A stretch of 64,000 nt of DNA. It comes from an uncultured Collinsella sp. (GTDB lineage Bacteria > Actinomycetota > Coriobacteriia > Coriobacteriales > Coriobacteriaceae). The notes beneath the pieces are model-generated. The model had not been told where the DNA came from. It ran no database searches and saw only the letters and a list, made by a program, of their open reading frames with translations. The position numbers and the translations under genes are program-made. Position 1 is the stretch's first letter, and every line of letters begins with the position of its first letter. The DNA is taken from NCBI GenBank assembly GCA_902492235.1, contig CABUKS010000007.1, positions 1 to 64,000 on the forward strand, read 5' to 3'. Of this stretch, positions 14,795 through 25,750 are shown piece after piece.

Positions 14795-16620
14795 TCCAGG
14801 TTCCTCCCTCCGCGGAACGCGCCAAAGCCAAAGTGGTCGCAGCGCAGGCAGCGGCTCGCCTCCTGGCGCGCCTCCTGCTCGGTGAGACCCTGCTCGACCA
14901 GATTCCAATCGTGAATGCGCTCGCCGGCCTCGCGCTCGCCCAGCTCGCAGCGGCCACACTCGTGCTTGCCCTTAAACTGCACGGTCGGCAGCTCCACGTC
15001 GAGCTTGATCTTGTGGTCAAAGCCCAGGTAGCGGTCGATGTTTGCCGAAGCCACGCGGCCGGCGTTGATGGCACGGATGACGGTGGCGGGACCGGTCTGG
15101 CAGTCGCCGCCGCTAAAGAGGCCATCGAAGTTGGGCACGGCGCCGTCCGAATCGGTAACGACGCGACCCCACTTACAGGCGATGCCCATGTCCTCAAACG
15201 GCTTGGAATCGATGTCCTGGCCAATGGCCACAAACACGCGCTCGCAGGGAATGACGCGCTCGGGCGTGGCTGCGGCACGCGGGGCCGGACGCCCACGGCG
15301 AGGCTCGCCGATAATCTGCGGTTGCACGCGCAGGCCGCTCACGCGACCATCTTCGCCCGTCTCGATGGCGAGCGGCGCCGTGAGCTCCAGAACCTCGCAA
15401 CCCTCGGCCTGGGCGCCGGCGATTTCGGCGTCCTGAGCCGTCATATCGCAGATGCGACGGCGGTAGACGATGCTTACCTTTTCGGCGCCGCAGCGCACGG
15501 CGGAGCGCGCCACGTCCATGGCCACGTTGCCGCCGCCGATGACGCACACGCGCTGGCCGCTCAGATCGGGCAGCTCGTCGTCGCCGATGGCACGCAGCAT
15601 CTTGACGGCCGACTCCACGCCGGGCGCATCTTCGCCCGGAAGGCCGAGCTTCTTATCGCTGTGAGCGCCAATGGCCAGGTAGACGGCATCGAACTCGTCG
15701 CGCAGGCGGGTAAGCTCCTCGCCGTTGACGGAGTGATCGAGCTCAACGTCGATGCCGGCGCTCAAGATCCAGTCGATCTCGGCCTGCAGGCGCTCGCGCG
15801 GCAGACGGTAGCTGGGAATGCCATAGCGCAGCATGCCGCCCAGGTGGTGGCGCTGCTCAAAGATGGTCACCTTATGACCCATCACGGCCAGGTAGTAGGC
15901 ACAGGAAAGGCCGGCCGGGCCGCCGCCGATCACGGCGACGCGCTTACCGGTGTTGTCCACTACATGCGGCTTGTGGTCGTTGAGGTCACTGTGCTCAACG
16001 GCAAAACGCTTAAGGGCAAGGATGTTCATGGGATCATCGACCATGCCGCGGCGACAGTGCATCTCGCAGGGATGTTCGCACACCAGGCCGCAAACGAGCG
16101 GCAGCGGGTTGTTCTTGCGGATGACCTTGACGGCATCGGCATAGCGGCCGGCCTCGACCAGCGAAATGTAACCGGGAATGTCGACGTGCGCCGGGCAGCC
16201 CGAGACGCACGGGACGCGGGCCTCACGATCAAAGCCGCAGGAGTGCTCGCGAATGTGATGCTCAAAATCGTCGCGGAAGCCGCGAATGGCCGTGAGCGCC
16301 ATGGCGCCGGCCTCGTAGCCGATGGCGCAATCGCTCGAAAGGTAGATGGTGCGGGCCGTGCGCTCAATCAGGTTGAGAGTGGACTCATCGGCGCGCCCTT
16401 CGAGCACATCAGCGAGCAGGTCGCTCAGCGCGCTTAGGCCCACGCGGCAGGGCGTGCACTTGCCGCAGCTCTGGGTGGAGCACAGGTTGACGAGCGCTGC
16501 CGTAAACTCCACGGGACACGGGGCGAGCGAGCTCACCGCCAGACGACGTCCGAGCGCATCGTGCAGGTCGTCCATGACGGCCTGAGCGTGGCTGCGTTCC
16601 ATTACATGCAGTCGAGCCAT
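14788..16620 (-). CDS. NuoF-like FeS domain fused to GltD-like FAD/NAD(P) oxidoreductase
   Basis: A 610-residue electron-transfer protein. Residues 1-130 hold the NADH_4Fe-4S region of NuoF/HydB (STQSCGKCTPCRVG; C52, C55, C58 and C98) without the NADH/FMN domain. Residues 135-560 match the glutamate-synthase beta-type reductase: Cys-rich CVSGCPAHVD and CGLVCEHPCEMHC, FAD motif IGGGPAG (231-237), NAD(P) motif IGGGNVAMD (361-369). The C terminus has extra Cys pairs (CGRC and CLRC). It probably feeds NAD(P)H electrons to the hydrogenase, whose gene overlaps it; a bifurcating complex is possible. ATG 16620 follows AGAGGGG. Confidence 0.85.
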   Translation of the reverse strand: MARLHVMERSHAQAVMDDLHDALGRRLAVSSLAPCPVEFTAALVNLCSTQSCGKCTPCRVGLSALSDLLADVLEGRADESTLNLIERTARTIYLSSDCAIGYEAGAMALTAIRGFRDDFEHHIREHSCGFDREARVPCVSGCPAHVDIPGYISLVEAGRYADAVKVIRKNNPLPLVCGLVCEHPCEMHCRRGMVDDPMNILALKRFAVEHSDLNDHKPHVVDNTGKRVAVIGGGPAGLSCAYYLAVMGHKVTIFEQRHHLGGMLRYGIPSYRLPRERLQAEIDWILSAGIDVELDHSVNGEELTRLRDEFDAVYLAIGAHSDKKLGLPGEDAPGVESAVKMLRAIGDDELPDLSGQRVCVIGGGNVAMDVARSAVRCGAEKVSIVYRRRICDMTAQDAEIAGAQAEGCEVLELTAPLAIETGEDGRVSGLRVQPQIIGEPRRGRPAPRAAATPERVIPCERVFVAIGQDIDSKPFEDMGIACKWGRVVTDSDGAVPNFDGLFSGGDCQTGPATVIRAINAGRVASANIDRYLGFDHKIKLDVELPTVQFKGKHECGRCELGEREAGERIHDWNLVEQGLTEQEARQEASRCLRCDHFGFGAFRGGRNLEW

Positions 16621-16807
16621 AAGATCCCCTCTCACATGGCAGCCCGGAGGCGAGGCCGGGCGAAATTGCTACACGCACAACACTGACCTAAAAAGTTGTT
16701 AGGTCTCCACGCAGTTCGGCAGGCGGCATGAAATGTCACCCTCAGCGGTGAAATAGAACATTACCGCAGATAAATGCCATATTTGATAAAACGCATTACC
16801 CACAATG

Positions 16808-16860
16808 CGGCACTTAGGGACGTTCCTTTTCTGCCGGCACCCAGGGACACTCCTTGCACC
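16808..16860 (+). repeat. Family D repeat, copy 1
   Basis: About 53 bp with the order GGCACTTAGGGACGTTCCTTTT, CTGCCGGCACCCAGGGACA, CTCCTTGC. The same order occurs inverted at 36196-36250. Confidence 0.75.
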
Positions 16861-16866
16861 AAATGA

Positions 16867-16904
16867 CAATGCCCCGCCCACGCAATCACGTGGACGGGGC
16901 ATTG
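16867..16904 (-). terminator. Probable terminator of the GH4 gene
   Basis: CAATGCCCCG and CGGGGCATTG (10 bp) plus an inner CCACG/CGTGG, with one mismatch between, starting 33 bp past the GH4 stop. The T-tract on the minus strand is weak. Confidence 0.55.
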
Positions 16905-16936
16905 CTCATGGTATGCGGCCAGCGACCCTGTTGCTT

Positions 16937-18319
16937 TTACTTAAGCTCGGGCCAGTAACCCTTGTTGGCCTCGATCATGTCGTCGAGGACTTCCTTGGCG
17001 ACCTTCATCGACGGCACGGTCTTGTTGAGCGTAAAGGCCTTGAGTGCCTTCTCGTACGAGCCCTCGATCGTGGCCTCGACCACGAGCTTCTCGGAGTTCA
17101 GCTGCTGCATCATGAGGCCCTGCTGGAACAGCGGAATGTTGTCGCGGCTGATGACCTCGGGGCCGTTCTTGCCAATGTAGGCAGGCAGCTCGACCATGGC
17201 GTCGTAGGGCATGTTGGGGATAGCGCCCTTGTTCTCGCAAATGACCAGGAAGCGCTGCTTGGTGTCGTTCTTCAGAGCGATAGCCAGGTCGGCAATCCAG
17301 TCGCCGTGGCTGCCCGCATAGAACGTGCTCTCGTCGATCTCGCCGGTCTTCTCGTAGTGGTCGATGCCGTCGAAGAGATTCTTCTCGCGCGTCTCTTCAA
17401 CCTCGTTAGCACGGGTGCGCTCGGGGTTGGAATGCTCGACGAACTCCTTCTGCTGCAGGTAGTAGTTCAGATACGTGTTGGGCAGGTACTCCGGGAAGCA
17501 CTCCATGATCTCGTACTCGCCCTTCCAGACGTAGTACCAGCTGCCCTTGGTGTGGCGGTTCTGCTCGGGATGCTCGTCGGTGGCCTCCTCGGGCTTCTTT
17601 GCCATGAGCGAGCCCATGCCCTTGAGGTAAGAATCGGGCAGCAGAATCTCGTGCTCCTTGATGTACTCGCGCAGCTGCGGGAGCACCTCCTCGCCCTTGT
17701 GGCGAATCGAAGTGAACCAGCCAAAGTGGTTGAGGCCAAAGTAATCGTACTCGACATCCTTCTTGTCGATATCGAGCGCGGCGCAAACCACGTCGATGAT
17801 CGCGATCGGCATGTCGCAGATATTGATGATGCGAGCGTTGGGACGCAGCACACGGCAGCCCTCGGAGACGATGGCGGCAGGGTTGGAGTAGTTGAGAATC
17901 CAGTAGTCCTTCTTGGCGTACTTCTCAACGTCATCGATCAGCTCGACCATGGGGAAGATGGTGCGCATGCCGTAGGCAAGGCCGCCGCAACCGCAAGTCT
18001 CCTGACCCACGCAGCCGTGACGCAGCGGAATCTTCTCGTCCTGCTCGCGCATGGCGTAGCCGCCCACGCGCATCTGGGCAAACACGAAGCTGGCATCCGT
18101 AAAGGCAGTCTCCTTGTCGGTGGTCACCGTGAGCTTGATGTCCAGGCCGAGGTCCTCGTGCAAAATCCAGTCCACGAGCACGCCGATCTTGCGCTGGCGC
18201 TCCTCGTTGATGTCGTACAGACGAATCTCGTCAACGTCGAGCTCGTCCTTGCGCAGGGCGATGGACTTGACGATGCCGGGGGTAAAGGTGGATCCGCCAC
18301 CACACAGAGTAATGATCAT
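16937..18319 (-). CDS. 6-phospho-alpha-glucosidase (glycoside hydrolase family 4)
   Basis: A 460-residue NAD+ and metal-dependent hydrolase that splits intracellular phosphorylated disaccharides. The N-terminal GGGSTFTPG is the NAD site, GQETCGCGG (105-113) and GLNHFGW (195-201) are GH4 landmarks, and the metal-site motif CDMP (168-171) is the one typical of alpha-specific members such as GlvA/MalH (beta-specific ones have CN(V)P). It follows the IICB gene by 3 nt, so maltose-6-phosphate or similar alpha-glucosides are the likely substrates. Confidence 0.92.
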   Translation of the reverse strand: MIITLCGGGSTFTPGIVKSIALRKDELDVDEIRLYDINEERQRKIGVLVDWILHEDLGLDIKLTVTTDKETAFTDASFVFAQMRVGGYAMREQDEKIPLRHGCVGQETCGCGGLAYGMRTIFPMVELIDDVEKYAKKDYWILNYSNPAAIVSEGCRVLRPNARIINICDMPIAIIDVVCAALDIDKKDVEYDYFGLNHFGWFTSIRHKGEEVLPQLREYIKEHEILLPDSYLKGMGSLMAKKPEEATDEHPEQNRHTKGSWYYVWKGEYEIMECFPEYLPNTYLNYYLQQKEFVEHSNPERTRANEVEETREKNLFDGIDHYEKTGEIDESTFYAGSHGDWIADLAIALKNDTKQRFLVICENKGAIPNMPYDAMVELPAYIGKNGPEVISRDNIPLFQQGLMMQQLNSEKLVVEATIEGSYEKALKAFTLNKTVPSMKVAKEVLDDMIEANKGYWPELK

Positions 18320-18322
18320 TGT

Positions 18323-19939
18323 TTACTGCTCCTTCTCAATTGCGTTTTCGACCTTATCGCGCATCTCGGCGACCTTCATGCCAAAGATGATCTGGATATT
18401 GTTGCCGTTGCGGTTGATGCCGCTGTTGGGCACGTGGTTGATGAGGCTCTCATCGATGAGGTCCGGGTTCTTAACGTTCACGCGGAGACGCGTAAAGCAG
18501 TTCTCGAGCTCCTCGATGTTGTCCTTGCCGCCAAGACCTGCGACCAGGTCGGCAATACCCGCATCGACGCCCTCTGCGGGAGCCGCGGCAACAGCACCCT
18601 GCTTCACCGCGACAGACGCGGCGGCCTCGCCCTCGGCAACGGACTCAGCAAGCTCGGACTCCTCCTCGCGACCAGGCGTGTGGAGGTTGAGCTTCTTGAT
18701 GAGGAAGGTGAAGAGGAAGAAGTACAGCGCGGCGTTGACGACTCCGAGCACCAGCATAACCGGCCAGTTGGTCTTATCGACACCGAGGACCAGGTTGGAA
18801 ACCACGATGTTGATGATGCCGCCTGCAGTCGAAGCGGGCACGGAGAGGACCTTGAGCAGGACCAGGAAGATGCCGGAAAGAACCGAGTGAACGACAAAGA
18901 GCACGGGAGCGGCAAAGACAAAGAGGAAGTCCATGGGCTCGGTCACGCAGGAGAGCACAGCGGTGACGATCAGCGGGATAATGACAGCCTTGGTCTTGTC
19001 CTTGTTCCCCTTGTAAGCGGTGACGATAAAGGCGAGACCGATGCCGATGTAGGGCCACAGGTTGTTGAAGGTATAGCTGTTGAAGTAGGTGCTATCGGAG
19101 AAGGGCTGACCCGTCATTGCCATCTCGGCAACACGGATGGGATAGGCGCCGGCGATAACCTGATCACCCAGCGTAGGGGTGCCGCCCACATCGGAGAACT
19201 GGAACGGGGTGTAGATGAGGTGGTGCAGACCGGTGGGAACGAGCAGCTTGTTGAGCATGCCGTAGATAAAGAGGCCGATGTTGCCGGATTCCTTAATAAT
19301 GCCGGCGACGGAGGAAATGGCGCCCTGGACAGGAGGCCAAACGATGCAGAAGCCTGCGCCCATGATCCAGGAGATGATGATCATGATCAGGAACGGAAAG
19401 CGAACGCCCGAGAACATCGAAAGGGCAATGGGGAACTGCTTGTTCGAGTACTTGTTGAACACGGCACCGGTGATGCAACCAAGGATGATGCCGCCAAACA
19501 CGCCGGTATCGAGTACCTGGATGCCCATAACGGTGGCCTGGCCGGTTCCGGTAAGGCCGAGCATGCCGCTCGCATCGGCAAGAGAACCGGTGGCGTTGAG
19601 CACGATGTTGTTAGCCTGCAGGAACAGGAAGAACGACATCAGGGCGATCAGCGAAGCATGGCCCTTGTTCTTCTTTGCCATGGCGCCGGCGATGCCCACG
19701 CAGAACAGAATCGAGAGGTTGTTGATGATAAACATCAGCGACTGATAGACAACGGCGCCCACGAGCTGGAACGGACCGAAGGCCAGCACAGGGACCATGG
19801 CGCAGATGGTCTTGTTGGTCAGAATGATGCCCACGATGAGCAGAATGCCGGCAACCGAGAGATACATCATCGGCTGGACGATTGACTTCGCGAACACCTC
19901 CAACGGCGCTTTGAAATTGAACTTCTTTTTTGCGGTCAT
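18323..19939 (-). CDS. PTS maltose/alpha-glucoside-type transporter subunit IICB
   Basis: A 538-residue transporter: IIC membrane domain (about 10-430, with the NLWPYIGIG and GITEPM-like CVTEPMDF segments) joined by an acidic/alanine linker to a IIB domain, where ENCFTRLRV carries the phosphorylated cysteine (about C481). It imports and phosphorylates an alpha-glucoside. No fused IIA; the separate IIA gene is two genes upstream. ATG 19939 follows AAGGAAGGGG. Gene order IIA, antiterminator, IICB, GH4 gives a full uptake and hydrolysis unit. Confidence 0.92.
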   Translation of the reverse strand: MTAKKKFNFKAPLEVFAKSIVQPMMYLSVAGILLIVGIILTNKTICAMVPVLAFGPFQLVGAVVYQSLMFIINNLSILFCVGIAGAMAKKNKGHASLIALMSFFLFLQANNIVLNATGSLADASGMLGLTGTGQATVMGIQVLDTGVFGGIILGCITGAVFNKYSNKQFPIALSMFSGVRFPFLIMIIISWIMGAGFCIVWPPVQGAISSVAGIIKESGNIGLFIYGMLNKLLVPTGLHHLIYTPFQFSDVGGTPTLGDQVIAGAYPIRVAEMAMTGQPFSDSTYFNSYTFNNLWPYIGIGLAFIVTAYKGNKDKTKAVIIPLIVTAVLSCVTEPMDFLFVFAAPVLFVVHSVLSGIFLVLLKVLSVPASTAGGIINIVVSNLVLGVDKTNWPVMLVLGVVNAALYFFLFTFLIKKLNLHTPGREEESELAESVAEGEAAASVAVKQGAVAAAPAEGVDAGIADLVAGLGGKDNIEELENCFTRLRVNVKNPDLIDESLINHVPNSGINRNGNNIQIIFGMKVAEMRDKVENAIEKEQ

Positions 19940-20038
19940 AGCGGTATTCCCCTTCCTTTTCCGCAAATTAAGACAGATGTGCCCTGGACAAGACCGTGAG
20001 CCTTGCCTTATATCAATCGATGTGTGGGCACGTTATGC

Positions 20039-20905
20039 CTAGAGACCAGGTTCTCCAAGCAGGTTAACAATGTGATATGCGAGATAACTCTTCTCGGCAT
20101 CGGTAACGACAACGTTATAGGTAGACGACAAGTGGGCGGCTATGGCATCCGCACACGAGAATGCACACGGATACGCCGTTTCATCGATTCGGAACAGCGC
20201 GTCTCCGTTGATTTGCCCGGCCGTAGGATCGAGCGCTCGCTGTGCGAAAAACTGCAGGTGACGAACGAAACGTTCGTAAGGCAGCGAGGTGTCATCGAGG
20301 GTCGTAGCATAGCGCTTGGAAACAATCGCGAGCACGTCGCGAACAAGCTGGACCGAAACGATCAGGCGGTCAGAGCGCTGCGGCATGGTGGCGTTGACGA
20401 TATGCAGCGTAATGAAACCCTGCTCTTCTTCGCTCATCTGGATGCCCATATACTCCTTGATAATCTGCAGCGCACGGCCCGCAAGTGCATACTCCTTGCG
20501 ATAGAACTGCTGGATCTCGAGCAGCAACGGATTCTCACAGGAGACGCCCTTGCGCTCGCGCTCCAAAGCAAGGCTGATATGGTCTGCGAGAGCAATGAGA
20601 ATCTTATCGTTGATGTCGGCATTGAGCTCTCGACGAAGCATCTGAACGATTTCCTCGGAAATCACGAGGTTGACGGTGGGGATGGACTCCAAAAGATGTG
20701 CCAAGCGGTCAATCGTACGCGAATCCTGAGAAGTTCCCTCCTGCAACGCGTAGGTCTTTTCGATCGACGCCTCGTCGATGGCATCGCCAGCATGACGGCC
20801 AAAGCAGAGGCCTCGACCGATGACGATGAGCTCGGAGCCATCGTCCGAAGTGACCATTGCGACGTTGTTGTTAAAAACTCGCTTGATAACCACGGTACCC
20901 ACCAT
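20039..20905 (-). CDS. BglG/LicT-family transcription antiterminator
   Basis: A 288-residue regulator: CAT RNA-binding domain (1-58) and two PRD domains with the phosphorylatable histidines H109, H168, H215 and H278. It binds a leader hairpin and prevents termination when the PTS sugar is present. It starts 6 nt after the IIA stop and lacks a strong ribosome site, so translational coupling is likely. A RAT-like hairpin lies in the leader of the operon (21505-21537). Confidence 0.92.
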   Translation of the reverse strand: MVGTVVIKRVFNNNVAMVTSDDGSELIVIGRGLCFGRHAGDAIDEASIEKTYALQEGTSQDSRTIDRLAHLLESIPTVNLVISEEIVQMLRRELNADINDKILIALADHISLALERERKGVSCENPLLLEIQQFYRKEYALAGRALQIIKEYMGIQMSEEEQGFITLHIVNATMPQRSDRLIVSVQLVRDVLAIVSKRYATTLDDTSLPYERFVRHLQFFAQRALDPTAGQINGDALFRIDETAYPCAFSCADAIAAHLSSTYNVVVTDAEKSYLAYHIVNLLGEPGL

Positions 20906-20911
20906 AAGAAT

Positions 20912-21424
20912 TTACTCGGAAAGCCAGACGACAGGCTCTTTAACAGCAACAGGGCCGGAAGCATGCTCACGAAGAGTCGAGTTCTCCGAACGCTCGCATA
21001 CGATAACGAAGACCGTGGGATCAAAGCCGGCAGCGCGAACCACGTCGAAATCGACCTCGACGAGGGGCTGGCCCGCGTCGACATGGTCACCCTGGGCAAC
21101 AAGCGCATGGAAGCCCTTGCCCTCAAGTTTAACAGTGTCGATTCCGATATGCAGCATCACCTGAGCAGAGCTGTCGTCGGACATGATGCCCAGCGCGTGC
21201 TCAGTCGGAAACAGCGCCGCGACGGTGCCGGAAACAGGAGCGCACACCGTTCCCTCTTGGGGAACCACGGCAACGCCATCGCCCACTGCACGGCTGCTAA
21301 AAGCGGGGTCATTGGTATTTTCTAGATGAACAAGCTCGCCGGAAACGGGAGCGAGGATTTCGAACTCGGAAGCCGCAGTCGTCTGCTTATCCGAGCCACC
21401 CATAAGGCGAGAAAAGAAACCCAT
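20912..21424 (-). CDS. PTS glucose-family IIA component (Crr-like)
   Basis: A 170-residue soluble phosphocarrier. The EIIA-Glc fold is clear: ILAPVSGELVHLE, VCAPVSGTVAALFPT, and the active-site histidine H92 in MLHIGIDTV with supporting H76. It passes phosphate from HPr to the IIB domain of the adjacent IICB. It may also serve MurP (49369-50799), which has no IIA of its own. ATG 21424 is preferred to upstream frames, with GAAGGGA about 9 nt before it. Confidence 0.92.
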   Translation of the reverse strand: MGFFSRLMGGSDKQTTAASEFEILAPVSGELVHLENTNDPAFSSRAVGDGVAVVPQEGTVCAPVSGTVAALFPTEHALGIMSDDSSAQVMLHIGIDTVKLEGKGFHALVAQGDHVDAGQPLVEVDFDVVRAAGFDPTVFVIVCERSENSTLREHASGPVAVKEPVVWLSE

Positions 21425-21504
21425 GGTGACATGTCCCTTCATAAATATAGCCCAACCAAAATCAATCGAATGCGCCCATTGAGACACACCCGTTCAAAGA
21501 CTTT

Positions 21505-21537
21505 GGTTAGGCCCACGTCCGAGGGGACTCGGTAACC
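21505..21537 (-). promoter_or_regulatory. RAT-like hairpin in the PTS operon leader
   Basis: On the minus strand, GGTTA-CCGAG, 4 nt, CTCGG, a 9-nt bulge, TAACC. The order GGTTAC...GG...CC resembles BglG-family RAT hairpins with an asymmetric bulge. The CCTAACCAAA side can instead pair with TTTGGTTGGG (minus strand of about 21450-21461), giving a mutually exclusive fold 80-110 nt upstream of the IIA start. No clear U-tract. Confidence 0.4.
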
Positions 21538-21669
21538 TTCCGCATTTCTTTTACGGGGGTTATTGTAGACAAGCCCAAAGCCGGAACAATCATTATGACC
21601 GGTGAACGGTATTTTTTCATCGATAAACGGTATTTAGGTAGCACTTGGGGGCACTCCTTGTTTGGTGTA

Positions 21670-21798
21670 TTGGGGACAGGTTACTTTGCACCAATCATGA
21701 GTTGCGGTGAAATAGGGACTGAAAAGCCGCTCAAAAGGCCAAAACAGTCCGTATTCCACCGCAACTTCAAGACGTTGGTGCATATGAACCTGTCCCCC
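21670..21798. repeat. GGGGACAGGTT palindrome (family B) enclosing a family A palindrome
   Basis: Outer arms GGGGACAGGTT...TGCACCAA (21672-21694) and the inverse (21775-21798) pair imperfectly. Family A copy 2 sits between them. Together they form a nested palindrome of about 130 bp between the PTS operon promoter and the helicase terminator. Confidence 0.75.
21700..21766. repeat. 67-bp palindrome, family A copy 2
   Basis: 22-nt arms with two mismatches around 23 nt, as in the other copies; nested in a family B palindrome. Confidence 0.9.
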
Positions 21799-21805
21799 TT
21801 ACACC

Positions 21806-21841
21806 AAAAAGGGCTCCGAGCAAAAACATGCCCGGAGCCCT
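21806..21841 (-). terminator. Terminator of the DEAD-box helicase gene
   Basis: AGGGCTCCG and CGGAGCCCT (9 bp) with an inner GCA/TGC pair, followed on the minus strand by a run of T (complement of A 21806-21810). It lies 34 bp past the stop. Confidence 0.85.
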
Positions 21842-21874
21842 CTGGTCGCCTCGACTTAGAGCGCGACGCGTATG

Positions 21875-24121
<2,247 letters not shown>

Positions 24122-24320
24122 ATGTTGTTGTTCCTTATCTGCACGCGCAATGGGCACGGCATGCGGCCGCGCGGGCGTGCTTGGTAGTGCGCTAATACAT
24201 ACAAAAACAGGTGCGCACAGAGAGGACGTTGCTCAGCACGCTGGCGATCGCTTTGGCAGCCCTATCACGCGCCGTCCAGACGCAGCAGCTCTAAGCGATG
24301 GAGCAGATTCGCCGCCGGTT

Positions 24321-24326
24321 AGTATA
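24321..24326 (-). promoter_or_regulatory. Candidate -10 of the helicase gene
   Basis: Minus-strand GGGTATACT gives a TATACT -10 with weak -35. A start near 24314 would give a leader of about 190 nt, as in many cold-inducible helicase genes. Confidence 0.35.
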
Positions 24327-24391
24327 CCCGTGCTTCGCATGCCCCCACGTAAACCACAGATGACGAGGCGGACGAGGTGGGCCCGGCTGAT

Positions 24392-24531
24392 TGTCTCAAT
24401 CTGTAACATCTACAGGGCGAATCTTCCTCTACGTGTTACAGATCGAGACAAACGGTCGACACGGCTCACAAACGTCTCAATCTGTAACAGTTAACGAGTA
24501 AAATCGGCCCTAATTGTTATAGATCAAGACA
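24392..24531. repeat. Palindromic array 1 (2 units) of the TGTCTCGATCTGTAACA family
   Basis: Unit 1: arms 24392-24408 and 24434-24450. Unit 2: arms 24473-24489 and 24515-24531. Each unit is 17 + 25 + 17 nt, with 22 nt between units. It lies between the divergent helicase and FHA genes. Confidence 0.95.
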
Positions 24532-24709
24532 GAGGGGGATTTCCGTCCAGTCCAAACCAAATCTCTCAGTCTTCCTGCAATTTCGAACATGTGGCCTATA
24601 ATGTTGCTTTGGTTACGCTATATATTGCGCAGCCATTTAATACGTCGCCCACCGGGGGCCATTAATTCCTATCGCCATATTGGCTAGGAAGCAATCAAAG
24701 GAGGTATCC

Positions 24710-25672
24710 GTGGCAGCAGAGACGCCTTGCTCGGTCCTCTATAACGATATTCGCTCGTTCGGCGGTCTTAAACATCTCGAGATCGCCCGAATGCTCATCA
24801 ATGGAAACTCTTATCTCGGCAGTACCCTGCTCGACAAATGCTCTACCAACCGCTCGTACCTCACTCGCTACATCGTCCACCGCGAGCCTGATCAGTGTGC
24901 GCCAGGTATCTACAATGACCTTACCGTCTCCACGCTTAACCTTGCCGCCGCCATTAGCAACAAGCTCGGCGGAGGCGACCGCGCCTATCAGGAAATATCC
25001 GAGCATTACAGCGGCCCGGCGGCCCAAGGCATGATGTCGATTCTCGCCGATTATGACCTCGACGACCGCCTCTACGCCAACGCCTTGGGGCGTATCAACA
25101 GCTCCGATGACCACAGCGCCCGCGAAAAAAGCACGCTCTTCTTGATGCTCTTTGTGGCAACGGGGGCGCTCGCCGATCCCGTTCAGGGCGTGGCCACCGT
25201 CGAGCGCTTTTGCGACAGCAAGACGGACGAGCACTTTGGCACCACCGAAACTACCGTCGGACGTGGCTTTATGAGCAGCCTGGAGCAGCCACGCACCGTC
25301 GCCCCCAACCTCGGTCTGCTCAGAACCCATGCCGACAACTGCGCCGACATGCAAATCCATCCCCTCACACGCGATCCGCACGGCACCGTGATTGGTTCTT
25401 TGCCCAAAACCTCGCCCAGCATCACCGATGTGGGCGCCGACGCATCGCGCGAGCATCTTCGCATTTGGCTTGAGGGTGAGCACTGGTACGCCCAGGGCCT
25501 TGGATCGACCAACGGCACGGTGCTCGAATCGGGCGCGCGCGACGGCGATATTGTGATTGAGCCGCCGCGCGACCAACGCGAGCCCGGCAAGATCTATCCC
25601 CCAGTGGAAATCGAAAACAGCGACAGGCTCCATCTGGGTCTCTACACGACATTCCTTGTCATTGTGGACTAG
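24710..25672 (+). CDS. FHA-domain protein next to a Ser/Thr kinase
   Basis: A 320-residue protein. Residues 1-215 are a mostly helical region I do not recognise. Residues 222-320 form an FHA phosphothreonine-binding domain with GTVIGS, SREH (246-249) and STNGT (266-270). No membrane segment or signal. GTG 24710 is the start: AAAGGAGG ends 5-6 nt upstream. The kinase gene follows 171 bp later on the same strand, so the FHA domain probably reads a phosphothreonine made by it, perhaps on the kinase itself. Both genes lie between palindromic arrays 1 and 2. Confidence 0.85.
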   Translation: MAAETPCSVLYNDIRSFGGLKHLEIARMLINGNSYLGSTLLDKCSTNRSYLTRYIVHREPDQCAPGIYNDLTVSTLNLAAAISNKLGGGDRAYQEISEHYSGPAAQGMMSILADYDLDDRLYANALGRINSSDDHSAREKSTLFLMLFVATGALADPVQGVATVERFCDSKTDEHFGTTETTVGRGFMSSLEQPRTVAPNLGLLRTHADNCADMQIHPLTRDPHGTVIGSLPKTSPSITDVGADASREHLRIWLEGEHWYAQGLGSTNGTVLESGARDGDIVIEPPRDQREPGKIYPPVEIENSDRLHLGLYTTFLVIVD

Positions 25673-25685
25673 CGCGGACGGTGAT

Positions 25686-25712
25686 CGAAAGACGGTCGCC
25701 GTCCGTCTTTCG
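25686..25712 (+). terminator. Hairpin after the FHA gene
   Basis: CGAAAGACGG and CCGTCTTTCG, a perfect 10-bp stem with a 7-nt loop, 14 bp past the stop. The trailing TCTTCT is only a weak U-tract, so partial readthrough into the kinase gene is possible. Confidence 0.6.
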
Positions 25713-25750
25713 TCTTCTACCTTCTGCGTCGTAAACGACAATGCTCAGCG

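Larger units (their letters stand above)
16640..16936. other. Intergenic region with a GGGAC repeat
   Basis: This 297-bp gap holds the promoter side of the hydrogenase operon, one family D repeat (16808-16860) and a hairpin after the GH4 gene. No reading frame here looks like a gene. Confidence 0.6.

Noticed and set aside
14833..16437. 534-codon open frame opposite the oxidoreductase gene
   Set aside because: Antisense of a gene with clear FeS and FAD motifs; no ribosome site.
16805..19885. 1026-codon open frame opposite the PTS and GH4 genes
   Set aside because: It spans two conserved genes on the other strand and has antisense composition.
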